Of a stretch of DNA of 64,000 nt, positions 45,616-54,008 are shown one piece after another. This DNA comes from Palsa-504 sp963787645 (lineage in GTDB: Bacteria > Actinomycetota > Actinomycetes > Streptosporangiales > Streptosporangiaceae): contig CAWBDS010000001.1 of the NCBI GenBank assembly GCA_963787645.1, positions 78,194 through 142,193 on the forward strand, given 5' to 3'. The position numbers and the translations under genes are program-made. The notes beneath the pieces were generated by a model that was given only the letters and a program-made list of their open reading frames with translations, was not told the DNA's origin and did no database searches. The stretch's first letter is position 1. The number at the start of each line of letters is the position of its first letter.

Positions 45616-46069
45616 GTGCATACCCGCACCCCGAACCCGCGCCTCAGCACGGCCGGGGCACTGCGCGCCCTGATCACACTCCCGCCGGGTTTTCTCCACA
45701 TTACCGGCCGCGCAGAAATGGTCGTTCGGTGCGCGGAGCCGAACCCTCCGCACCATCCAGCGACCGACAACAAATTCGGCAGGGAGACTGTCATTATTTG
45801 AGCTGCGCGTGACACGTCACTTGTCGCGCTACGTGACACGTTTCTGGAAGCTGTGCCGAGCGGCCCCGTGAGGCGTCGTCCGCAAGAAGAGAGCCTGTTC
45901 TCGACATGCGAATCTTCCGTACGCATGCTCGAATCGAGCATCACATCAGCCACAACTGCTAGGCGGCCTTACGAGTCTCCGCCTACTTCAGGCGCTGCCG
46001 TTACTGCTCTTTGGCTCTCCGCGGCTTTTCGTAACGCTGAAAGTGTAATCGAGTTAATGATCTGACTTG
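45616..46069. other. Gap between the accessory region and tRNA-Arg
   Basis: No supported gene. The GC content is lower than around it near 46020-46065, before the tRNA 3' end. Confidence 0.4.
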
Positions 46070-46142
<73 letters not shown>

Positions 46143-46334
46143 CCGGTAGTCAGCTTACCGGCGGGAAACTTTGGCCACAGCCGCTTGCCACCTCGGCTGA
46201 TCCGGGCGGTCGCAAGTCTTAGTCAAACCTGAACTTCTTCGAGGGTCGGTCCTAGTAACTCGTTGGGCATGATTTGTAGCAGAGTTCCTTGCTCCGCACG
46301 GTCGACGTCCCTGCCGAGACCGTGGAGGACGTGA

Positions 46335-46385
46335 GAGGGTCCGCGTCGATGAGGCAACCCTGCAGCCTCATTCGCGCGGACCCTC
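46335..46385. terminator. Long hairpin after the MBL gene, terminator-like
   Basis: GAGGGTCCGCG (46335-46345) pairs with CGCGGACCCTC (46375-46385) and ATGAGGC (46349-46355) with GCCTCAT (46365-46371), with a 3-base internal loop and a 9-base loop. It starts 31 bases after the stop of the minus-strand MBL gene. No T run follows, as is usual in high-GC actinomycetes. Confidence 0.6.
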
Positions 46386-46415
46386 CGAGGGAACGCGATC
46401 CCCGACCTTTGGCCG

Positions 46416-47018
46416 CTAGCGCGGCGTGTTCTGGTCTGGGCGGAATGCGGCGCCGTGACCTGGGACGATCAGGGTGACGAAGGTGAGCAGGGTGGCGCGG
46501 CTGGCGTGCAGCTGGGCGGCGTCGGCGCCGAGTGGGTCTTCGGGCGGCCCGCCGGCCATCCACCAGGCGTGGGTGCATACCACCATGTCATCGGCGGTGG
46601 ACGCGACGGTGGAGATGTCTTCGGCGGTGTGGCCGGGGGTGCACCACAGGCGGACCGAGGGCGCGAGGACCAGTCCGTCCGCGTCGCGGTCGACCCAGCG
46701 GTCTCCGACGTACATGGCCCAGTGGTCGTGGATCCGGGCCGCGGGGAACAGGGCGGCGTTGACGGTGTGGTCGGGATGGTGGTGGCTGAACACCACATCG
46801 GTCACGTCCCCGGCGGCCGGGCCGTGCTCGGCCAGGCTGGCCAGCAGAGCGTCCCGGGAGGCCACCATGCCGGGGTCGACGACGATTACCGCGTCGCCGT
46901 CCAGGATCAGGGTGACCGTGCCGGCCACCCGCTCGTCGTCACCGTCACGGCCGACGTAACCGTCGTGCAGCACGTGGACCCGGGCGGAGCCGCCCGGAGT
47001 CAGGTTGAGGTCAGTCAC
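46416..47018 (-). CDS. MBL-fold metallohydrolase
   Basis: The 200-residue protein is a metallo-beta-lactamase fold enzyme: VVFSHHHPDHTVN gives the HxHxDH zinc motif, LWCTPGHTAEDIST the next His, and IVPGHGAAF the last. The order resembles MBLAC1-like proteins. GTG 47018 is used. It lies 17 bases after the mtnP stop on the same strand, so it may share its transcript. The substrate is unknown. Confidence 0.8.
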   Translation of the reverse strand: MTDLNLTPGGSARVHVLHDGYVGRDGDDERVAGTVTLILDGDAVIVVDPGMVASRDALLASLAEHGPAAGDVTDVVFSHHHPDHTVNAALFPAARIHDHWAMYVGDRWVDRDADGLVLAPSVRLWCTPGHTAEDISTVASTADDMVVCTHAWWMAGGPPEDPLGADAAQLHASRATLLTFVTLIVPGHGAAFRPDQNTPR

Positions 47019-47035
47019 GGTGCTGACCTTACGGG

Positions 47036-47842
47036 TCAGGGCAGGTCGAACGGGAGAGGCAGGCCGTCCACCGCGTGCGCGCACAGATCATCTTCGCGTT
47101 CGTCCGGAAGGTCGGCGATGACGTGGGCGACCAGGTCGCGCAGGCGCTTGATGTTGGCCGCGAAGACCTCGAATACCTCGGCCTGGGTAACGCCGTCGCC
47201 CTCTTCGACGCCGGCGTCGGTGTCGGTGACCAGGGCCAGCGGCACGTAGCACAGGGCGAGCTCGCGAGCTAGCACCGCCTCCGGGTGGCCGGTCATGCCG
47301 ACCAGGGTCCAGCCCTGGGCGGCGAACCACAAGGACTCGGCGCGGGTGGAGAACCTCGGGCCCTCGATGACGACCAGCGTCCCGGAGCCGGCGGGAATCC
47401 AGCCCGCCTCCCGGGCGGTCGCGATGACCGCCGGACGCAGGGACGGGCAGTAGGGGTCGGCGAACGGCACGTGGCAGGCGCCCTCGTCGAAGTAGGTCTG
47501 CTCGCGGGACCGGGTCCGGTCGACCAGCTGGTCGGGGATGACCAGGGTGCCGGGGCCGTAGGAGGGAGTCAGCGAGCCGACCGCGCTGGGGGCCAGGACC
47601 CGCCGGACGCCGAGCGCGCGCAGCGCCCACAGGTTGGCCCGGTACGGGATCTTGTGCGGCGGGAACCGGTGATCACGGCCGTGCCGGGGCAGGAACGCGA
47701 CCCGCTTGCCGCCCGCCTCGCCGATCGTGATCGGGTCGCTGGGCAGGCCGAAGGGGGTGGCGGCCTTGACCTCTTCGGCGTTCTCCAGGAACTCGTAGAA
47801 GCCGGAGCCGCCGATGACGGCGATATCGGCCAGATCGGCCAT
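47036..47842 (-). CDS. mtnP: S-methyl-5'-thioadenosine phosphorylase
   Basis: The 268-residue protein has IAVIGGSGFYEF and PRHGRDHRFPPHKIPYRANL, the phosphate and ribose site of the MTAP family, and VGMTGHPEAVLARELALCY near the purine site. It splits 5'-methylthioadenosine into adenine and methylthioribose-1-phosphate in methionine salvage. It starts at ATG 47842, 5 bases after the stop of the FmdB gene, so both are likely co-transcribed. Confidence 0.9.
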   Translation of the reverse strand: MADLADIAVIGGSGFYEFLENAEEVKAATPFGLPSDPITIGEAGGKRVAFLPRHGRDHRFPPHKIPYRANLWALRALGVRRVLAPSAVGSLTPSYGPGTLVIPDQLVDRTRSREQTYFDEGACHVPFADPYCPSLRPAVIATAREAGWIPAGSGTLVVIEGPRFSTRAESLWFAAQGWTLVGMTGHPEAVLARELALCYVPLALVTDTDAGVEEGDGVTQAEVFEVFAANIKRLRDLVAHVIADLPDEREDDLCAHAVDGLPLPFDLP

Positions 47843-47847
47843 GCCGG

Positions 47848-48204
47848 TCAGGCGACCTTCTCGCTCGAGGACTTGGCCGCGGTGCCGGCGGACTCGGACT
47901 TCTTGGCCCTGTCCATTCCCGGCGGCTTGTCCGCGGACCCGTTGCTGCTCGAGCTGGTCTCGCTGGACTTGGCCGAGGACTCGCCGGACGGCTTGTCCTG
48001 CTTGGCGTCCGAGGCGGACGCCGAGCCGTTGCGGCTGTCCGTGCGGTAGAAGCCCGATCCCTTGAAGACGATCCCGACCGGAGAGAACACCTTGCGGAGC
48101 CGGCCGCCGCAGGCGGCGCACACGGTCAGCGGCTCGTCGGTGAACTTCTGCACAGCCTCAACCGGCTCGCCACAGTCGGTGCAGGTGTACTGATACGTGG
48201 GCAC
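47848..48204 (-). CDS. FmdB family zinc-ribbon protein
   Basis: The 118-residue protein starts PTYQYTCTDCGEPVEAVQKF and has a second CAACGG pair, a zinc ribbon of the FmdB type, followed by KVFSPVGIVFKGSGFYRTD and a Ser/Lys-rich disordered tail. GTG 48204 has GGAGGGT in front. These small proteins are widespread regulators without a settled role. Confidence 0.85.
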   Translation of the reverse strand: MPTYQYTCTDCGEPVEAVQKFTDEPLTVCAACGGRLRKVFSPVGIVFKGSGFYRTDSRNGSASASDAKQDKPSGESSAKSSETSSSSNGSADKPPGMDRAKKSESAGTAAKSSSEKVA

Positions 48205-48292
48205 GGGACCCTCCAGCGCGGGCACAATTCGGTGGTTCAGGTTAGCACTCGCGGTATGCGACTGCTAAGCATACCAACCGCGCCGGGACCTT

Positions 48293-48889
48293 CTAGATTC
48301 CTGACGCGGGCAGCCGGGTTATCCCCGGCCCGGGCCGGGCCACCGCGCGGACCGGCGTGTCGTGCTCTTCGGACGGCACCTGGGCCAGGAGTTCGCCGTC
48401 GTACAGCAGCGCGATGACCGGGATGAGCGGGGCGACCCGGGCCAGCGCGCGGTCATAGCTCCCCCCGCCGCGGCCGAGCCGGTTCCCGGCATGGTCCACG
48501 GCCAGCGCCGGGGCCAGCACCACGTCGGCCCGCGCCACGGCCTGCACCCCGCGGGGCGACTCCCCCGGTTCGGCCAGCCCGCGCGGGCCGGGCACCAGCG
48601 AGTCCGGGCCCTCGTAGGAGGCCCAGTCCAGGTCGCCGTCCGGGAGCAGCAGCGGCAGCAGGACGTACGTGCCGCGCTTCCACAACGCGTACACCAGCCC
48701 GCGGGTGTCAGGCTCGGTGCCGATGGAGTAATAAGCGGCCACCGTGCCGGCCATCTGCAACTCGGGCAGGGACAGCAGCGTGTCCCGGATCAGGCGCCCG
48801 GCTTCGCGGCGTTCACCGGGGCTGATAGCCGACCGGGCGGCGCTCAGGCGGGCGCGGAGGAGGACCTTGTCCTGCTGTACCCCGGGCAC
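48293..48889 (-). CDS. 5-formyltetrahydrofolate cyclo-ligase
   Basis: The 198-residue protein has the family motif RLGRGGGSYDRAL near residue 140 and VAAYYSIGTEPDTRGLV at about residue 50. It converts 5-formyl-THF with ATP to 5,10-methenyl-THF in folate metabolism. GTG 48889 starts 55 bases from the divergent galU start. Confidence 0.9.
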   Translation of the reverse strand: MPGVQQDKVLLRARLSAARSAISPGERREAGRLIRDTLLSLPELQMAGTVAAYYSIGTEPDTRGLVYALWKRGTYVLLPLLLPDGDLDWASYEGPDSLVPGPRGLAEPGESPRGVQAVARADVVLAPALAVDHAGNRLGRGGGSYDRALARVAPLIPVIALLYDGELLAQVPSEEHDTPVRAVARPGPGITRLPASGI

Positions 48890-48943
48890 GTCGCCACCGT
48901 ACCGTGGCTAGGGCTGTCCTGGGGATTCGCTAGTGTTCTTGGC

Positions 48944-49837
48944 ATGGCTGATGTGACCAAGGCCGTTATTCCCGCGGCTGGTCTGGGCACCAGGTTCCTG
49001 CCCGCGACCAAGGCGACGCCCAAGGAAATGCTGCCGGTCGTCGACAAGCCGGCTATCCAGTACGTCGTCGAGGAGGCCGTGGCGGCCGGCCTGGACGATG
49101 TCCTGCTGATCACCGGCCGCAGCAAGGTTTCCATCGAGAACCACTTCGACCGGGCGTACGAGCTCGAGGAGGCGCTAGCCGCCAAGGAAGAGTACGAGCG
49201 GCTGGCCCAGGTCCGCGAGTCCAGCGAACTGGCCACCGTGCACTACGTACGCCAGGGCGACCCGAAGGGGCTCGGCCACGCGGTGCTGTGCGCCGACCGG
49301 CACGTCGGCGACGAGCCGTTCGCGGTGCTGCTCGGCGACGACCTCATCGACAGCCGTGACCAGCTGCTGACCAGGATGGTCGAGGTGCGCAAGCGCTACG
49401 GCGGCAGCGTGGTGGCGCTGATGGAGGTCGACCCGGAGCAGGTCTCGCAGTACGGCTGCGCGGCCATCTCCCCCACCGGCGAGCAGGACGTGGTCACCGT
49501 CACCGACCTGGTGGAAAAGCCGGTCCCCGGCTCGGCGCCCAGCAACTGGATCCTGATCGGGCGCTACGTCTGCGACCCGGCGGTGTTCGAGGTGCTGCGG
49601 AACACCCCGCCGGGGCGGGGCGGGGAAATCCAGCTCACCGACGCGCTGCTGACCCTGGCCAAAATGAGCCCGGCCGAGGGCGGCCGGGTGCACGGCGTGC
49701 TGTTCCACGGCCGGCGCTACGACACCGGCAACAAGCTGGACTACCTGCGGACCCTGGTCCAGTTCGCCTGCGAGCGGTCCGACCTGGCCGAGGAGATCGT
49801 GCCCTGGCTGCGCAAGTACCTGGATAGCTTGCCATGA
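48944..49837 (+). CDS. galU: UTP-glucose-1-phosphate uridylyltransferase
   Basis: The 297-residue protein shows AVIPAAGLGTRFLPATKATP (nucleotide loop) and VVDKPAIQYVVEEAVAAGL, diagnostic of GalU. It makes UDP-glucose from UTP and glucose-1-phosphate. ATG 48944; the stop overlaps the glp start (ATGA). It heads an operon-like row of genes on the plus strand. Confidence 0.93.
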   Translation: MADVTKAVIPAAGLGTRFLPATKATPKEMLPVVDKPAIQYVVEEAVAAGLDDVLLITGRSKVSIENHFDRAYELEEALAAKEEYERLAQVRESSELATVHYVRQGDPKGLGHAVLCADRHVGDEPFAVLLGDDLIDSRDQLLTRMVEVRKRYGGSVVALMEVDPEQVSQYGCAAISPTGEQDVVTVTDLVEKPVPGSAPSNWILIGRYVCDPAVFEVLRNTPPGRGGEIQLTDALLTLAKMSPAEGGRVHGVLFHGRRYDTGNKLDYLRTLVQFACERSDLAEEIVPWLRKYLDSLP

Positions 49838-51171
49838 GCGAGGTGCTGCAGAGCGAGGAGCTGACCTCGGTCGAGGATCACCTGGCCGGCATCCTGGCCA
49901 CCGTCCGGCCGCTGGTGGCCACCGAACTCGGCATCAACGACGCGCACGGCCTGGTGCTGGCCGAGGACGTGGCCGCGGCCAGCGCGCTGCCGTCGTTTGA
50001 CAACTCGGCCATGGACGGCTACGCGGTCCGGGTCGCGGACGTCGCGGCCGCGACCGAGGAGCACCCGGTCACGCTGCCGGTGGTGGCCGAGGTGGCGGCG
50101 GGCGACACCGGGGCCTACGCGCTGCAGCCGGGCACGAGCATCCGGATCATGACCGGCGCGATGCTGCCGCACGGGACCGAGGCCGTGGTCCCGGTGGAAT
50201 GGACCGACGGCGGCACGGCGCGGGTGGCGATCCGGGCCAAGGCGGAGCCCGGGGCTTCGGTACGGCTGGCGGGCGGGGACGCCAAGGCCGGCGAGGTCCT
50301 GGTGACCCAGGGCACCAGGCTGCGCCCGATGCACATCGCGGTCATCGCGGCGGCCGGGCGCGGCACGGTCCTGGTCCGGCCGCGGCCGCGGGTGGTGGTG
50401 CTGTCCACCGGCAGCGAGCTGGCCGAACCCGGCAGCCCCATCGTGCCCGGCCGGATCTGGGACTCCAACAGCTTCATGATCGCCGCGGCGGCCCGCGAGG
50501 CGGGCTGCCTGGCCTACCGGCAGAACATCGTGCCCGACAACCCCGAGCGGGTGCTGCCCGCGATCGAAGACCAGCTGACCCGCGCCGACCTGATGATCAC
50601 CACCGGCGGGGTCAGCATGGGCGGCGAGCACGACGTGGTCAAGGCGGCGCTGCGGGCCCTGGGCACCATCGAGTTCCGCAAGGTGGCGATGCAGCCGGGG
50701 ATGCCGCAGGGGTTCGGCACGGTGGCGCTGCCAGCCAGCGCGACGCCCGAAGGCCAGGCCCGCGGGGGCCTGCTCAGCAGGCTCGCGGACCGCGGCGAGG
50801 TCCACGAGACGCCGGTCCGGGCGGGCGAGCACGACCGGGTGCCCATCTTCACCCTGCCCGGCAACCCGGTCAGCGCGTACGTGTCGTTCCAGGTCTTCGT
50901 CCGGCCCGCCATCGGGGCGCTGCAGGGCGACGACGGGCTGGGCCTGGAGAAGATCCGGGCCGAGATCACCGGGCCGCTGCGCTCGCCGCCGGGCCGGCGC
51001 TCGTTCGCGCGGGGCGTGCTGGACCGCGCGGCGGGCACGGTCGCCCCGCTGACCGGGCAAGGGTCACATCAGGTGGCGGCGCTGGGCAAGGCCAACGCGC
51101 TGATCGTGGTGCCCGAATGGGTGGTCCAGATGGCCGCGGGCGAGACGGCCGACGTGCTGGTCCTGCCCTGA
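49834..51171 (+). CDS. glp: MoeA/gephyrin-like molybdopterin molybdenumtransferase (Glp)
   Basis: The 445-residue protein has the MoeA domains: SFDNSAMDGYAVR near residue 52, the MoCF motif TTGGVSMGGEHDVV and the C-terminal TLPGNPVSAYVSFQVFVRP. MoeA inserts molybdate into adenylated molybdopterin. In Corynebacterium the gephyrin-like Glp is a divisome component with a membrane receptor GLPR encoded in the same locus. A receptor-like gene (53165) is also present here, so a double role is likely. It overlaps galU by 4 bases. Confidence 0.88.
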   Translation: MSEVLQSEELTSVEDHLAGILATVRPLVATELGINDAHGLVLAEDVAAASALPSFDNSAMDGYAVRVADVAAATEEHPVTLPVVAEVAAGDTGAYALQPGTSIRIMTGAMLPHGTEAVVPVEWTDGGTARVAIRAKAEPGASVRLAGGDAKAGEVLVTQGTRLRPMHIAVIAAAGRGTVLVRPRPRVVVLSTGSELAEPGSPIVPGRIWDSNSFMIAAAAREAGCLAYRQNIVPDNPERVLPAIEDQLTRADLMITTGGVSMGGEHDVVKAALRALGTIEFRKVAMQPGMPQGFGTVALPASATPEGQARGGLLSRLADRGEVHETPVRAGEHDRVPIFTLPGNPVSAYVSFQVFVRPAIGALQGDDGLGLEKIRAEITGPLRSPPGRRSFARGVLDRAAGTVAPLTGQGSHQVAALGKANALIVVPEWVVQMAAGETADVLVLP

Positions 51172-51224
51172 CGGGGAGGCGGGGATCAACGGCCCGTTCG
51201 GCAGAAGAAAAGTAGGGTGAATTC

Positions 51225-51698
51225 ATGACGGAAACCGGCCTCACCCACGTCGATGCCGCGGGCCATGCGCGGATGGTGGACGTGTCGGGCAAGGATGTGA
51301 CGGCCCGGTCGGCGGCGGCGAGCGGGCGGGTGCGGCTGTCGGGCGAGGCGGTCGCGGCGCTGCGGGGCGGGACCGTGCCCAAGGGTGACGCGCTGGCCGT
51401 GGCGCGGATCGCGGGCATCGCCGGGGCCAAGCGGACACCGGACCTGATCCCGTTGTGCCACCCGATCGGGCTGCACGGGGTCAGCGTGGAGCTGACCGTC
51501 ACCGACGCGGGGGTCGATATCTCCGCGGTGGCGCGGACCGCGGACCGGACCGGGGTCGAGATGGAGGCGCTGACCGCGGTCGCGGTGGCGGGCCTGGCGC
51601 TGATCGACATGGTCAAGGCCATCGACCCGGCGGCGACGATCACCGACGTGCGGGTGGACTGGAAGGAAGGCGGAAAAACCGGGCGGTGGCAGAGATGA
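51225..51698 (+). CDS. moaC: Cyclic pyranopterin monophosphate synthase MoaC
   Basis: The 157-residue protein has KRTPDLIPLCHPIGLHGV and TGVEMEALTAVAVAGLALIDMVKAID, the active-site regions of MoaC. It performs the second half of cyclic pyranopterin monophosphate formation in molybdenum cofactor synthesis. ATG 51225 follows GTAGGGTGA; it lies 53 bases after glp. Confidence 0.93.
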   Translation: MTETGLTHVDAAGHARMVDVSGKDVTARSAAASGRVRLSGEAVAALRGGTVPKGDALAVARIAGIAGAKRTPDLIPLCHPIGLHGVSVELTVTDAGVDISAVARTADRTGVEMEALTAVAVAGLALIDMVKAIDPAATITDVRVDWKEGGKTGRWQR

Positions 51699-51732
51699 GC
51701 GAGCCTTGGTCTGTAGGCGAGCGGGAGACACC

Positions 51733-52224
51733 ATGAGGGCGGTGGCGATCACCGTGTCGAACCGGGCGGCGAGCGGGGTGTACGAGGACCGGTCGGGGCC
51801 GGTGCTGGCGGACCTGCTGCGGGCCGCCGGGTGTTCGGTGGACGGGCCGGTGGTGGTGGCGGACGGCTCGCCTGTGGAGGCCGCTTTGCGGGATGCGGTT
51901 GCGGCCGGTTTTGACGTCGCGGTGACGACGGGCGGGACGGGGCTGACGCCCCTGGACCTGACGCCGGAGATGACGCGGCGGGTCATCGAGCGGGAGATCC
52001 CGGGGATTGCCGAGGCGCTGCGCGCGGCCGGGGCCGCGGCCGGGGTACCCGCCGCGATCTTGTCCCGGGGTGTGGCCGGGGTGGCGGGGCGCACGCTGGT
52101 GGTCAACCTGCCCGGCTCCACCGGCGGGGTGCGGGACGGGATGGCCGTGCTGGCGCCCGTGCTGGGCCACGCGGTGTCGCAGATCAACGGCGGCGATCAT
52201 GCGCGGGCTGCTGCCGAACGGTAA
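51733..52224 (+). CDS. mog: MogA/MoaB family molybdenum cofactor protein
   Basis: The 163-residue protein has the MoCF_biosynth motif TTGGTGLTPLDLTPE and the second motif VVNLPGSTGGVRDG. It adenylates molybdopterin before metal insertion. ATG 51733 follows GGGAG; 34 bases after moaC. Confidence 0.9.
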   Translation: MRAVAITVSNRAASGVYEDRSGPVLADLLRAAGCSVDGPVVVADGSPVEAALRDAVAAGFDVAVTTGGTGLTPLDLTPEMTRRVIEREIPGIAEALRAAGAAAGVPAAILSRGVAGVAGRTLVVNLPGSTGGVRDGMAVLAPVLGHAVSQINGGDHARAAAER

Positions 52225-52280
52225 CCGGCGCTCGCGTGGCGCCTGGAGCCAGAGCAGGGAATGATGGGATCGTGGGACGT

Positions 52281-52916
52281 ATGCGCGGCTGGCCGGTTAC
52301 CCTCACCGAGCCACATCTGCTCGGAGAGCCTGTCGCGCTGCGCCCGGTCCGGGTGAGCGACGCGCGCCCCTGGCGTGAGATCCGGGTGCGGAACGCGCCG
52401 TGGCTTCGGCCCTGGGAGCCGACTAACCCGGAGACCCCGCTGTACCGCTCCAGCCTGGGACCGTACATCGCGATGGTGCGGGCCATGCGGCGCGAAGCCC
52501 GGCAGGGGCAGGCCATACCGTGGGTGGTGACCTACGGCGGGGAGTTCGTGGGCCAGCTGACGGTGGGGTCGATCACGTGGGGTTCGGCGCGGTCGGGGCA
52601 GGTCGGATACTGGATCGACGAGGCTTACGCGGGGCGCGGCATCATCCCCACCACGCTGGCCATGGCCGTGGACCACTGCTTCGGCGTGATCGGCCTGCAC
52701 CGGCTCGAGGCGTCCATCCGGCCGGAGAACGACGCGTCGCGGCGGGTGGTGGAGAAGCTCGGGTTCCGCGAGGAAGGCGTCCGGGTGCGCCAGTTGCACA
52801 TCAACGGGGCCTGGCGGGACCACGTGTGTTACGCGCTGACGGCCGAGGAGGTGCCGCAGGGGCTGATGCCCCGGTGGCGCAGCCTGGTACTGGCGTCGCG
52901 GACGGGTAGCGCCTGA
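52281..52916 (+). CDS. RimJ/RimL-type GNAT N-acetyltransferase
   Basis: The 211-residue protein is a GNAT enzyme with GQVGYWIDEAYAGRGIIPTT, where the R-G-x-G/A loop binds acetyl-CoA, and HRLEASIRPENDASRRVVEK. RimJ-type members acetylate N-terminal amino groups of proteins. ATG 52281 is used; GTG 52272 is in frame. In many actinomycetes a gene of this kind stands between the moa genes and sepX. Confidence 0.85.
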   Translation: MRGWPVTLTEPHLLGEPVALRPVRVSDARPWREIRVRNAPWLRPWEPTNPETPLYRSSLGPYIAMVRAMRREARQGQAIPWVVTYGGEFVGQLTVGSITWGSARSGQVGYWIDEAYAGRGIIPTTLAMAVDHCFGVIGLHRLEASIRPENDASRRVVEKLGFREEGVRVRQLHINGAWRDHVCYALTAEEVPQGLMPRWRSLVLASRTGSA

Positions 52917-53111
52917 GCTTGTTGCTGCGTTTGCTGCTTGCTTTGCTGCTTTGTTGCGACACACCGAGTGGGGTGCTCGTGCGGGGCCGCGTCAGCTATT
53001 ACTTTGCGTTACGTAGGAACGTTCGGCGGGAGCAGTGTGCCCGCATTTGCCGCTACGCCTGGCTACCCGGATGCCTGGGCGCCCGGGGTGCGCGGCTACC
53101 CGGCCGTGGGC

Positions 53112-53146
53112 TGTTGGCCGTTGGCTGTTGGCTGTTGGCTGTTGGC
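53112..53146. repeat. Heptanucleotide tandem repeat upstream of sepX
   Basis: Five copies of TGTTGGC (the second starts with C) lie end to end, ending 19 bases before the start of the SepX-like gene. Slippage here would change leader spacing. Confidence 0.7.
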
Positions 53147-53164
53147 TCAGCGAGGGGAGGATTG

Positions 53165-53962
53165 TTGAGCAGCGCGATCTTGTACGTCGCGATCGTCGTC
53201 ATCTGGGCGGGCGTGCTCATCCCCCGCTGGCTTCGGCGTGACTCCTCCGATACCGCGGCGGCTGAGGCTGAGGCTGAGGCTGCTGAGCTGGCTTCGCAGG
53301 AGGCTCCGCGTGAGGAGCCGTCGCCTGGTGCGGCGTCGCCTGGTCCGGTGTCGAGGTCCCGGTCCCGGGAGAGGCCGGCGCGGGTGGTGGCTTCGGAACT
53401 GCGCCCGGACTTGGGCCCGGGTCTGGCCTCGGAATCGGTGTCGGATTCGGCTGATTCGGCTTCGGCTTCGGCTTCGGCTTCGGATGGGGACTACGGGGCT
53501 CAGGGTGACCTGGGGCATCGCCGGGTGGTGTCCGCGCGGCGGCGGCTGCTGCTGATGCTGGTGGGGTTGAGTGTCGCGTCTGGGGTGCTGGCCGGGACGC
53601 GGATGGCGGCCTGGTGGGTGATCGTGCCGCCGTCGGTCATGCTGCTCGGCTACCTGCTCATGCTGCGGGAGGCGTCCAAGGCCGACGCCGAACGGCGCGA
53701 GGTGGCGCGCTACCGGGCGGATCGCGCGGCCGCGGAGGCACGGCGTCCGGCGGGGGCGCGGCGACCGGCGATCGCGGGGCGCGTGGAGCCGGTGGCGCAC
53801 GTGGGGCCGGCCGCGGCTTCGGGTTCGGGTTCGGCGGCTTCGGGTCCGCCTTCGGGTCCGGCTCCGGGTCCGGCGGCGAAGATCATTGCTTTCCTGCCGC
53901 CGCCGGAGGAGCAGATCTATGACCAGTACACCGACGCCAAGCTGCGTGCCGTCGGCGACTGA
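53165..53962 (+). CDS. sepX: SepX/GlpR-like divisome-associated membrane protein
   Basis: TTG 53165 follows GGGGAGG. The 265-residue protein has an N-terminal membrane helix (SSAILYVAIVVIWAGVLIPR) followed by WLRRDSS, a long acidic and Ser/Arg low-complexity linker, two membrane helices near residues 140-180 (RLLLMLVGLSVASGVLAGTR), and a C-terminal cytoplasmic part ending EEQIYDQYTDAKLRAVGD. This layout and position match SepX of Streptomyces and GLPR of Corynebacterium, which act in cell division together with Glp. Assignment rests on architecture and synteny. Confidence 0.75.
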   Translation: MSSAILYVAIVVIWAGVLIPRWLRRDSSDTAAAEAEAEAAELASQEAPREEPSPGAASPGPVSRSRSRERPARVVASELRPDLGPGLASESVSDSADSASASASASDGDYGAQGDLGHRRVVSARRRLLLMLVGLSVASGVLAGTRMAAWWVIVPPSVMLLGYLLMLREASKADAERREVARYRADRAAAEARRPAGARRPAIAGRVEPVAHVGPAAASGSGSAASGPPSGPAPGPAAKIIAFLPPPEEQIYDQYTDAKLRAVGD

Positions 53963-54008
53963 CGCGTGGCGGCCGGGCCGCGGGGCCGGGCGGGCGGGGT
54001 GGCGCAAC

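Noticed and set aside
53270..53500. Repetitive Glu/Ala and Ser codons in the SepX-like gene as a frameshifted or artefactual stretch.
   Set aside because: The frame is kept across the stretch, and a disordered low-complexity linker is expected in SepX/GlpR-type proteins.
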